Source of the DNA: an uncultured Eubacteriales bacterium
GTDB taxonomy: Bacteria; Bacillota; Clostridia; Oscillospirales; Acutalibacteraceae
Length of the DNA stretch: 37,673 nucleotides
Assembly: GCA_934525065.1 (NCBI GenBank)
Contig: CAKSYX010000015.1
Span: forward strand, 1 to 37,673
Direction of reading: 5' to 3'
In this document: positions 1 through 7,271 of the stretch, in pieces
Numbering within the stretch: position 1 is the stretch's first letter
Layout: the number at the start of each line of letters is the position of its first letter
The notes under the pieces: generated by a model
Told to the model about the DNA's origin: nothing
The model's database searches: none
Seen by the model: the letters and a program-made list of their open reading frames with translations, nothing else
Made by a program: the position numbers and the translations under genes

Positions 1-4
1 GCCC

Positions 5-216
5 CTCAGGCATATTGCGTCGGACTTTCTTCAGCCTGCCCCGAAGCTGTATGTAGATACCGCGAGTGGGCAAAAAAGCGCTTAAAAGAGCAAAATTATT
101 TTTAGATTCTATCAATAAACAAAGACTATATTTCATAGGAAGCCTTGGTTTTGATAAGCCTCGTGAAATATAGTCTTTTTCTTTTTGTTTTGCTCTTTGG
201 TCTGCGCTAAATGCGA
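5..216. repeat. Dispersed intergenic repeat, copy 1, with nested palindromes
   Basis: This about 210-bp segment recurs at 19151-19360. Its left part shares blocks such as GAAGCTGTATGTAGAT and CGCGAGTGG with copy 2. The right part holds two nested perfect inverted repeats. The outer pair is AAAGAGCAAAA at 85-95 with its complement at 188-198. The inner 15-bp pair begins AAAGACTATATTTCA at 121-135 with its complement at 164-178. Weak similarity between the outer ends (around GCATATTGCG and the complement of the sequence near 210) hints at degenerate terminal inverted repeats. It lies directly 3' of the ylmH stop codon. It may be a non-autonomous mobile element, a 3'-end/terminator module or a small RNA; I do not recognise the family. 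The left boundary may be cut by the window edge. Confidence 0.75.
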
Positions 217-240
217 CAGCCCCTTTTATTTGCTCAAAAC

Positions 241-1020
241 TCATAAGTACCTGCGTATAATCACACGCAGTCTGCCCTTTTTGCTCTCCCCTTTTTGTTC
301 GAGCAAAAGAACTTTCCCCTTTCCGCGCAGAACGATTTTTTCTCCGGTTGTGAGTTTTTTGTCGGTCTTGAAAACCTGAACACCGTCAACAAAAACGCTC
401 CCGCCCTCAATGAAGGCGGCCGCCTTGGTTCTTGAAAGCGAAAACGCCGAGCCGACGACTGCGTCAAGGCGAAGCGAAGGCACGGAAAAGAAAACGTCCT
501 CTGTTTTCTCATCAGTCTGAAGGAAGGCTGTTTTCGGCTCTTCAAAAGCCTTGATGCTTGCCCTTCCGGCGGATTTCAGGTTTTCGCAAATGAACTTTTC
601 AACCGAAGAAAGGCAGAACAGCCGACAGCCGTTTTCATCTGTAACAATATCTCCGAGCGTTTCTCTCCTGAGCCCCAGTCCCATCAGCGCACCAAGGTAA
701 TCGCGATGAGAGAGGGAGGTAAACTTATCCTTTTCAAGTCGCAGAAGCGTTATCGGATCATATTCCGGGTAGGCGGCGAAAAAATCAAACGCATCCTTTT
801 CTTCATAAAACCGCGGAACAAACACCGCGCAAAGGCGTTCGGCATTTTCAAAACCACCGTAATAAAAGGTTTTCACAAACTCGCTCTGCTCTTTTTCAAG
901 CGCTGTCAAAAGCGTTCTTTGCCTCATATCAAGAAAAGCAGTACACAAAACGATGGATTCGTCGGCGCACTGCGTTTTCAGGTCTGAAGCGTGAGAGAGC
1001 AATACTTCATCTTCAGTCAT
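241..1020 (-). CDS. ylmH: YlmH-like S4-domain RNA-binding protein
   Basis: This 259-residue protein matches the YlmH family in length and layout: an N-terminal alpha/beta region, then an S4 RNA-binding domain at roughly residues 180-245. In that domain the motif LSRTKAAAFIEGGSVFVDGV is followed by a lysine-rich end. YlmH proteins bind rRNA/tRNA on 50S subunits and have been linked to ribosome rescue; that is family knowledge, not visible here. The start ATG follows AAGGAAG at good spacing. It begins 14 bp after the V-ATPase D gene on the same strand, so it appears to be the last gene of the V-ATPase operon. This is unusual, because ylmH normally sits in the division cluster next to divIVA. 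Confidence 0.85.
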   Translation of the reverse strand: MTEDEVLLSHASDLKTQCADESIVLCTAFLDMRQRTLLTALEKEQSEFVKTFYYGGFENAERLCAVFVPRFYEEKDAFDFFAAYPEYDPITLLRLEKDKFTSLSHRDYLGALMGLGLRRETLGDIVTDENGCRLFCLSSVEKFICENLKSAGRASIKAFEEPKTAFLQTDEKTEDVFFSVPSLRLDAVVGSAFSLSRTKAAAFIEGGSVFVDGVQVFKTDKKLTTGEKIVLRGKGKVLLLEQKGESKKGRLRVIIRRYL

Positions 1021-1034
1021 ATTATCTTCCTTTT

Positions 1035-1694
1035 TTATTGCTGTTGCTGATAATGGTGGGCTGATTCAAGCATCATGTCCTTGACCTTCATGAGCCTTGT
1101 TGTTGCGGCTCGCTCGTTTTCGTCAAGCTTCATTGTGATGTAACGAATCGTTTCCTCATACCGGGGAATCAGGACGTGTTCAAGTGCATTGACCCTGCGC
1201 CTGGTTTTCTCAATTTCAGAAGCAAGAAGGCGGCAGGTGTTTTCCGTCTGCGCAAGGCGCAGCATATCCGGCATTATTCCGGCAAGAGCTTCAACCGCAT
1301 CATCAAGGTCGCCGCCGGTAAAAGCATAACCGTATGAATAGATTTCGCCCTCGTTTGCGGATTTAAGACGCGGCTTGAAAACCGGAACATCAACGCTCAT
1401 GATGTTCTGCTCTTCAACCTCAGCTTCCATTTTTTGAGACGGCATCATGAGAGCAACCTCAATTTCTTCATCGGTCATGACGCTGCGGGCAACAGACATA
1501 TGACTGTTGGCAACTTTGATTCCGGCTTCAACCCTCTCTCTCAGCTCTTTGTTTTCCCGAACAAGAATCAGAAAGCGGCGCATAAGTTCATCGCGCTTAT
1601 CCTTCAAAAGCTTGTGACCCTTTCTTGCGGTCATGAGCTTTTTTTTGAGGTTCGTCAGCTCCATTCTTGTTGGATTAACATTCATAACCGCCAT
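1035..1694 (-). CDS. atpD: V-type ATP synthase subunit D
   Basis: This 219-residue protein is the central-stalk rotor subunit D of a bacterial V/A-type ATPase. It opens with the family N-terminus MAVMNVNPTRMELTNLKKKL. Long amphipathic helices at both ends form the coiled-coil shaft that turns inside the A3B3 head. Its ATG shares one base with the stop codon of subunit B (TGATG), which indicates translational coupling. It follows B in the usual operon order F-A-B-D. Length is normal for the family and nothing appears truncated. Confidence 0.96.
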   Translation of the reverse strand: MAVMNVNPTRMELTNLKKKLMTARKGHKLLKDKRDELMRRFLILVRENKELRERVEAGIKVANSHMSVARSVMTDEEIEVALMMPSQKMEAEVEEQNIMSVDVPVFKPRLKSANEGEIYSYGYAFTGGDLDDAVEALAGIMPDMLRLAQTENTCRLLASEIEKTRRRVNALEHVLIPRYEETIRYITMKLDENERAATTRLMKVKDMMLESAHHYQQQQ

Positions 1695-3076
1695 CAGTTC
1701 ACCTGCTCTTCAATGTAATAAAGGTCAAGGAATTCATCGCTGATACGTTTGAGTTCACTGCGCGGAAGGATTGAAAGGAGCTTCCAGCCGATTGAAAGCG
1801 TTTCCTCAATCGAGCGGTCGGTGTTATTGCCCTGAGAAACATATTCCTTTTCAAATTCATCAGCGAATTTTGCGTAAAGCTTATCCATATCCGTGAGAGC
1901 TGCTTCGCCGAGGATGACCATAAGCTCCTTGGCGTCCTTTCCTCGTGCATAAGCAGAGAAAAGCTGATTCATGGTGTTTGAATGGTCAGCTCTGGTTTTT
2001 CCTTCACCGATTCCTTTGTCTTTAAGTCTTGAAAGCGACGGGAGAACATCAATAGGCGGAACAACGCCCTTTCGGTGCAGCTCACGCGAAAGAATAATCT
2101 GTCCTTCGGTGATATAACCCGTGAGGTCCGGAATCGGATGAGTCTTGTCATCCTCGGGCATTGTGAGAATCGGGATAAGGGTTATACTGCCCTTTTTGCC
2201 GTGCTGTCTTCCCGCTCTTTCATAAATTGAAGCAAGGTCGGTATACATATATCCCGGATAGCCGCGGCGGCCGGGAACTTCTTTTCTCGCGGCAGAAACT
2301 TCACGCAAAGCGTCCGCATAGTTCGTGATATCGGTAAGGATAACAAGAACGTGCATACCTTTGTCAAACGCAAGGTACTCGGCGGCTGTGAGTGCCATTT
2401 TCGGCGTTGCGATGCGTTCAATTGCCGGGTCGTTCGCAAGGTTTGAGAACATGACGGTTCGCTCAAGCGCGCCGGTGTCACGGAACGACTGCATAAAGAA
2501 GTCTGCTTCTTCAAATGTGATTCCCATTGCGCCGAAAACGACTGCAAACGGCTCGTTCGTTCCTCTGACCTTCGCCTGCCTTGCAATCTGCGCGGCAAGC
2601 TGTGCGTGCGGCAGACCCGAAGCGGAAAAAATCGGGAGCTTTTGGCCGCGAACGAGGGTGTTAAGGCCGTCAATTGCGGAGATACCGGTCTGAATGAACT
2701 CCTGCGGATAGCTTCTTGCGGCTGGATTCATCGGTGTTCCGTTGACATCAAGCCGCTTTTCCGGAATGATTTCCGGTCCGCCGTCAATAGGTCTTCCGAG
2801 TCCGTCAAAAACGCGTCCGAGCATATCCTCCGAAACGCCGAGCTCCATCTGACGGCCGAGGAAACGAACCTTGCTTTCGGCAAGATTGATTCCGACTGAG
2901 GGCTCAAACAGCTGAACGAGAGCATTTTTTCCGTTAATCTCAAGGACACGGCAGCGCCTTTTTTCGCCGTTGGCAAGTTCAATTTCGCCAAGCTCGTTAT
3001 AGGCAACGCTGTCAACGTCGCGGACAAGCATCAAAGGGCCTGCAACCTCTTCAATGGTTCTGTATTCTCTCGGCAT
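1694..3076 (-). CDS. atpB: V-type ATP synthase subunit B
   Basis: This 460-residue protein is the non-catalytic nucleotide-binding subunit B of the V1 head. It lacks a canonical Walker A P-loop; the equivalent segment reads IFSASGLPHAQLAAQI, as expected for B rather than A. Other family signatures are AVVFGAMGITFEEADFF and GRRGYPGYMYTDLA. B alternates with A in the A3B3 hexamer and contributes the arginine finger at the interface. GGAGG lies 7 bp before the ATG, which overlaps the stop codon of subunit A by one base. Confidence 0.97.
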   Translation of the reverse strand: MPREYRTIEEVAGPLMLVRDVDSVAYNELGEIELANGEKRRCRVLEINGKNALVQLFEPSVGINLAESKVRFLGRQMELGVSEDMLGRVFDGLGRPIDGGPEIIPEKRLDVNGTPMNPAARSYPQEFIQTGISAIDGLNTLVRGQKLPIFSASGLPHAQLAAQIARQAKVRGTNEPFAVVFGAMGITFEEADFFMQSFRDTGALERTVMFSNLANDPAIERIATPKMALTAAEYLAFDKGMHVLVILTDITNYADALREVSAARKEVPGRRGYPGYMYTDLASIYERAGRQHGKKGSITLIPILTMPEDDKTHPIPDLTGYITEGQIILSRELHRKGVVPPIDVLPSLSRLKDKGIGEGKTRADHSNTMNQLFSAYARGKDAKELMVILGEAALTDMDKLYAKFADEFEKEYVSQGNNTDRSIEETLSIGWKLLSILPRSELKRISDEFLDLYYIEEQVN

Positions 3077-4845
3077 CAGTCATCCTCCCCCTTTCCTGCG
3101 TTTTGAAGGTTTTCTTCAAGCTCTTTAAGCGTGAGCTTATATTCTTCCTCAATGTCGCTTTCTTTGATATATTTAAATCTTCCTATTCTTTCCCTGACAG
3201 GCATTGAAACGATTTTTTGAACATCGCCGCCGTTTTCGAGCCGTTCAAGTGATTTTTCATAAAAACCAAGAACAAGCCTCATCATGAGAAGCTGCTTTTC
3301 AAGCGAGGTATAGGTATCGACCTCATGGAAAGCAAGCTGATGCAAAAAGTCCTCGCGAACCGAACGTGCGCTTTCCATTGCAAGGCGGTCACTCGGCGAA
3401 AGAGCATCCATGCCGACAAGTCTGACGATTTCTTCAAGCTCCGCTTCTTTTGAAAGCAGGCGCATAATCTCAAGTCTGAGCTTTGTCCAGTCGGGGCTTA
3501 CATGCTCATTGAACCAGGAGCCGAGCGACTCGGCATAAAGTGAATAGCTGGTAAGCCAGTTGATTGCAGGAAAGTGACGCTTATATGCAAGCGCGGAGTC
3601 AAGTCCCCAAAAGACCTTGACGATTCTCAAGGTTGCCTGGGTAACAGGCTCCGAAATATCGCCGCCGGCCGGGGAAACCGCTCCGATTACGGAAAGAGTA
3701 CCTTCTCTGTTATCGCTGCCCTCGGCAATGACACAGCCGGCTCTTTCATAGAACTGGGCAAGGCGCGAGCCGAGGTACGCCGGGTAGCCTTCTTCACCGG
3801 GCATCTCCTCAAGGCGGCCGCTCATTTCTCTGAGTGCTTCTGCCCAACGCGAGGTTGAGTCCGCCATCAGCGCAACACTGTATCCCATATCACGGAAGTA
3901 CTCCGCAATGGTAATTCCGGTATAAATCGAGGCTTCACGCGCAGCAACGGGCATATCCGAGGTGTTGGCTATAAGCACGGTTCTTTCCATCAGCGACTTT
4001 CCGGTATGCGGATCAATAAGCTGCGGAAATTCGTTGAGAACGTCGGTCATCTCGTTCCCGCGTTCACCGCAGCCGATATAGACAACGATGTCTGCCTCGG
4101 CCCATTTTGCAAGCTGATGCTGAGTGACTGTTTTACCGCTGCCGAAGGGGCCGGGAATTGCGGCAACGCCGCCCTTTGCAATCGGGAACAAAGCGTCAAT
4201 GACGCGCTGACCGGTCACGAGCGGTTCTTTCGGCGCAAGCTTCTTTTTATAAGGACGTTCCCTTCTGACAGGCCACTTCTGCATAAGGCCTATTGTGTGG
4301 TTCTCTCCGTTTTCGTCCTCAATGATTGCAACGGTGTCCTCAACGGTGCACATTCCCGAGGTTATCTCTTTAACAGTACCCTTATATTTCAAAGGCAACA
4401 TGATTTTATGAAGAACAACGTCGGTTTCGCGAATTGTTCCGAGAACGTCGCCGCCGACGACCTTGTCGCCTTTTTTGACAACGGGCGTAAACTTCCACTG
4501 ACGTGTTCTGTCAAGCGCAGGAACCTCAATTCCGCGCGTGAGATTGTTGCCGGCGATTTTCATAATCTCTTTGAGCGGACGCTGAATACCGTCAAAAATC
4601 GAACCGATAAGACCCGGGCCGAGCTCAACGCTCATCGGTTCTCCGGTGGATTCAACCGTTTCGCCCGTGCGCAGACCCGAAGTTTCCTCATAAACCTGAA
4701 TTGAGGCCTTGTCGCCGTGCATTTCAATAATTTCACCGATAAGTCGCTGCTCGCTGACGCGGACAACGTCAAACATATTCGTCTCTCTCATTCCCGAAGC
4801 AACAACAAGAGGACCGGAAATTTTGGTTATGGTTCCTTTATTCAA
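3076..4845 (-). CDS. atpA: V-type ATP synthase subunit A (catalytic)
   Basis: This is the catalytic subunit A, 589 residues from the chosen TTG. The Walker A motif is PGPFGSGKTVTQ, Walker B is around VALMADSTSRWAEALRE, and the A-specific 'non-homologous' insert lies between the N-terminal barrel and the P-loop. The GTG at 4854 would add three residues, but AGGTGA sits correctly for the TTG at 4845, which gives the typical N-terminus MNKGTITKISGPLVVA. It hydrolyses ATP, or makes it in reverse, to drive rotation of D/F and the K ring. It lies 18 bp downstream of subunit F and overlaps B by one base. Confidence 0.97.
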   Translation of the reverse strand: MNKGTITKISGPLVVASGMRETNMFDVVRVSEQRLIGEIIEMHGDKASIQVYEETSGLRTGETVESTGEPMSVELGPGLIGSIFDGIQRPLKEIMKIAGNNLTRGIEVPALDRTRQWKFTPVVKKGDKVVGGDVLGTIRETDVVLHKIMLPLKYKGTVKEITSGMCTVEDTVAIIEDENGENHTIGLMQKWPVRRERPYKKKLAPKEPLVTGQRVIDALFPIAKGGVAAIPGPFGSGKTVTQHQLAKWAEADIVVYIGCGERGNEMTDVLNEFPQLIDPHTGKSLMERTVLIANTSDMPVAAREASIYTGITIAEYFRDMGYSVALMADSTSRWAEALREMSGRLEEMPGEEGYPAYLGSRLAQFYERAGCVIAEGSDNREGTLSVIGAVSPAGGDISEPVTQATLRIVKVFWGLDSALAYKRHFPAINWLTSYSLYAESLGSWFNEHVSPDWTKLRLEIMRLLSKEAELEEIVRLVGMDALSPSDRLAMESARSVREDFLHQLAFHEVDTYTSLEKQLLMMRLVLGFYEKSLERLENGGDVQKIVSMPVRERIGRFKYIKESDIEEEYKLTLKELEENLQNAGKGEDD

Positions 4846-4863
4846 ATGAATCACCTGCTTCTT

Positions 4864-5175
4864 TTACAATATATTGCTTCCGACGGCCTGCTCAACAAAG
4901 CGCGAAACCGCTCTCATACCCTCACCCGTTGCGCCGTGTGCACCGGGGATAAGGGTCAGCGCCGGAAGCGGCTGAGAATAAAACTTTTCAAGCTGCTTTT
5001 GACCGATTCCGGCGGCAAGCTCCTCCGTGAGGAAAATCACCGCGTAATCCTCTTTGCAGAGTTTTTTCAAAAGGGAATAGCCTTCCTTCGGCTCATCGCA
5101 TGGAAAAACATCAATGCCGATTGAAGCAAAACCGAGTACGCTGTCTCTGTCGCCGACAGCCGCAATTCTATACAT
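4864..5175 (-). CDS. atpF: V-type ATP synthase subunit F
   Basis: This 103-residue protein is central-stalk subunit F, a small Rossmann-like protein that binds the D shaft. The N-terminus MYRIAAVGDRDSVLGFASIG and the central AVIFLTEELA are characteristic. The end carries the usual variable tail. The start overlaps the end of subunit C by 8 bp, in the standard E-C-F-A-B-D order. Length is normal for the family. Confidence 0.93.
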   Translation of the reverse strand: MYRIAAVGDRDSVLGFASIGIDVFPCDEPKEGYSLLKKLCKEDYAVIFLTEELAAGIGQKQLEKFYSQPLPALTLIPGAHGATGEGMRAVSRFVEQAVGSNIL

Positions 5176-6142
5176 ACAGCGCTCTCACCCTTTCGCGAAT
5201 CGTTTCTTCGTCTGCCTTTGCTTTTTTTGAGCAAAGGATCAGCCTGACCGTTTTAAGCTCGGCGGTTTTTGCAAAGTAATACGCCGCAATCGGCTCAAAG
5301 CCGAAAAAAACATACTTCGCCTTTCCTGCAAGCTCAATAATTCTGTCATCACATTCTTTTTCAAAAGCGGTAAAGCTTTTTGAAAGTATTTCGCCCTCTT
5401 TTGAAAACGGCGTTTTTTTAAGATAGCTCAAAACTGTGTCCGTACCTTTTGCGGCGGCCGCGGCAAACTCTTTTTTGTCGATTCCGTCAACCTCGGCCAA
5501 AGCGCTTTCAATGAAATCAAGACTCTTTTGGGCCTTTGCCGAACGGTAGGCAATCTTGATATCCGCGCAGGCGCAAAGATAAACCGCAATTTCGGTGAGC
5601 ATTTTGCAACCGCTCTTTTTGGCTTCGGCAAGAATTGCCGAGAGCGCGGCTTTGTCGATTATTACATCGGCGCTCTGGCCGTTTTCGGTTCGCCACGCAG
5701 CCTCATAAGCTTCCCTTGCGCAAACACCCATCTCGCCGGGAAGCAGAGAAAACTCATGGCTTTCCACCGCCTTTTGAAGAGCGTCAAGGTCAAGCGAAGT
5801 CGGGTAGGCAAAAAGACCCTTTGCGTTTTTTTTGGCGATCATGGCTTTGAGCGCAGCCTTAAGGTTATAATAATCGTTCTGAACGCAGAAAACCTTGAGC
5901 TGTTCTCTGTTGGGCGCAGCCTCGTTCAAAAGCGTCCAGAGTGCTTTTTGCTGCTTTTCAATTGCGAGTGAAAAATCTTCGCCGTTTTCGTTTTCAAAGG
6001 AATATCCCTTTGATTTGAGAATTTCAGTACATTCCTTAAACGAAGAGGCTGAAATCAGCCGTTCAACATCGGCAGAAACAAGCAGCTTCGTTTCATTCGC
6101 CCTGATTCGCGCAACGGCAAAAGCATAATCTGTATCTTTCAT
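5168..6142 (-). CDS. atpC: V-type ATP synthase subunit C
   Basis: This 324-residue protein is subunit C (V-ATPase subunit d/AC39 family), the funnel that couples the central stalk to the membrane ring. The N-terminal YAFAVARIRANETKLL and the internal DYYNLKAALKAM fit the family, and the protein is mostly alpha-helical. A start six codons upstream (6160) exists, but GGAGG lies 7 bp before the ATG at 6142, so the shorter form is preferred. It lies between E and F in the operon. Confidence 0.93.
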   Translation of the reverse strand: MKDTDYAFAVARIRANETKLLVSADVERLISASSFKECTEILKSKGYSFENENGEDFSLAIEKQQKALWTLLNEAAPNREQLKVFCVQNDYYNLKAALKAMIAKKNAKGLFAYPTSLDLDALQKAVESHEFSLLPGEMGVCAREAYEAAWRTENGQSADVIIDKAALSAILAEAKKSGCKMLTEIAVYLCACADIKIAYRSAKAQKSLDFIESALAEVDGIDKKEFAAAAAKGTDTVLSYLKKTPFSKEGEILSKSFTAFEKECDDRIIELAGKAKYVFFGFEPIAAYYFAKTAELKTVRLILCSKKAKADEETIRERVRALYV

Positions 6143-6156
6143 CCTCTGCCCTCCGT

Positions 6157-6750
6157 TCATTCGGTGAACAGTGCTCTTCCGAGCACATCCTTCAAAAGGT
6201 CATGCTTTTCGTCAAAAACAGCTCGCAGGGTGCAGTTGACCTCCATGTCGCCGTAAACAAGAATGAAGCCGTTTTCAAGCGTACCCGGCGTTTTGGAGAT
6301 CATGAGTGCACCCTTCTCAAAAATGAGGGAATTCACTTTTGCTTCAAAATCCGCAGGAAGGCGTTCAAGGTCGCGCTTTGAAAGATACATCACGCCTTCG
6401 CCCTCGGCCGCATTTTTTTCGCAGAGATGTAAAAGAAAATCAAAATAGGCTTCGTTGTCCATTGATTCGATTCTTTCATACGCGGCAGCAATTATATCGT
6501 TGACAACCGCGTTTTTGACCTGAAGGTATCTGGTTCTTGTTATGCTTTCCGCCTTGGACTTTGCGGAAAGCTCAATTTTTTCCGCTTCGGCCTTGCCGAG
6601 AGCAACCGCCGCGTCTGCGTCACGCCCGGCCTCAGCCCGCGCTTCAGCGAGGATAGAATCGCCCTTTGCTTTGGCGTCGGATATTATTGAATTGCATTTT
6701 TCAAGGCTTTCCGCGGCAATTTTTTCAATAATTCTTTCAAGTCCCGTCAA
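6157..6750 (-). CDS. atpE: V-type ATP synthase subunit E
   Basis: This is peripheral-stalk subunit E, about 197 residues. The N-terminal half is a long Ala/Glu/Lys-rich helix (ISDAKAKGDSILAEARAEAG) that forms a coiled coil with subunit G/H. The C-terminal globular part docks on the A3B3 head. Three starts are possible: GTG 6759, ATG 6756 and TTG 6750. AAGGGAG overlaps the first and is too close to the second, but lies 8 bp from the TTG, so TTG is chosen. The gene follows proteolipid K after 47 bp and overlaps C only if C's upstream start is used. Confidence 0.9.
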   Translation of the reverse strand: MTGLERIIEKIAAESLEKCNSIISDAKAKGDSILAEARAEAGRDADAAVALGKAEAEKIELSAKSKAESITRTRYLQVKNAVVNDIIAAAYERIESMDNEAYFDFLLHLCEKNAAEGEGVMYLSKRDLERLPADFEAKVNSLIFEKGALMISKTPGTLENGFILVYGDMEVNCTLRAVFDEKHDLLKDVLGRALFTE

Positions 6751-6797
6751 ATTCATCACTCCCTTAAATTAGTCATAGGCTGCTGATGAAAAAACGG

Positions 6798-7271
6798 TTA
6801 CTTTATGCTGAGAACAGCAAGAAGAGAAATGAGGAACGGCAAAATTGCATAGAACTCAACAAGCGAAGCCATGGTTATCGCTTTACCGACCTGATCCTTC
6901 TGCTTTGCTATAAGATTGACGCCTGCTGCCGCAACCTTGCCCTGATGAACCGCCGAAAAATAGCCGGCAATTGCAATCGGAAGGCAAGCCGCAAGGTAGT
7001 AAAGTCCCTGCTGCCAGCTCAGTTCAGCCGGTGAGCCGCCGAGAATATTTACGTTGACAAGAACAAGAATCGCAATAAGAAAACCGTAAAGCCCCTGGGT
7101 GCCGGGAAGCAGCTGAAGAATGAGCACCTTGCCGAACATTGAGGGATCCTCCGTAAGAAGACCGGCCGAAGCCTGACCGGCAAGTCCAACGCCTTTTGCA
7201 GAGCCCATGCCGGCAAAAATTACAGCGAAAGCCGCACCGAAAAGCGCAAGCACCAAACCTAAATTATTCAT
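6798..7271 (-). CDS. atpK: V-type ATP synthase subunit K (proteolipid)
   Basis: This 157-residue membrane protein is the rotor-ring proteolipid, a fused double hairpin with four transmembrane segments. The true start is the ATG at 7271 (MNNLGLVLALFGAAFAV), which overlaps the end of subunit I by 8 bp; longer in-frame starts lie inside subunit I. The first hairpin carries LPGTQGLYGF and the second carries HQGKVAAAG and LVEFYAILPF. The essential carboxylate is Glu139. L55, T58, Q59, Q110 and E139 correspond to the Na+ ligands of the E. hirae NtpK ring, so Na+ coupling is likely. That last step is inference from aligned motifs. Confidence 0.96.
   Translation of the reverse strand: MNNLGLVLALFGAAFAVIFAGMGSAKGVGLAGQASAGLLTEDPSMFGKVLILQLLPGTQGLYGFLIAILVLVNVNILGGSPAELSWQQGLYYLAACLPIAIAGYFSAVHQGKVAAAGVNLIAKQKDQVGKAITMASLVEFYAILPFLISLLAVLSIK

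Noticed and set aside
1..240. The repeat copy read as a tRNA or tmRNA end
   Set aside because: No cloverleaf, T-loop or CCA end can be formed; the conserved parts are two simple nested palindromes.
4006..4704. 232-residue open frame on the plus strand
   Set aside because: It is antisense to the highly conserved V-ATPase subunit A and has no recognisable domain.
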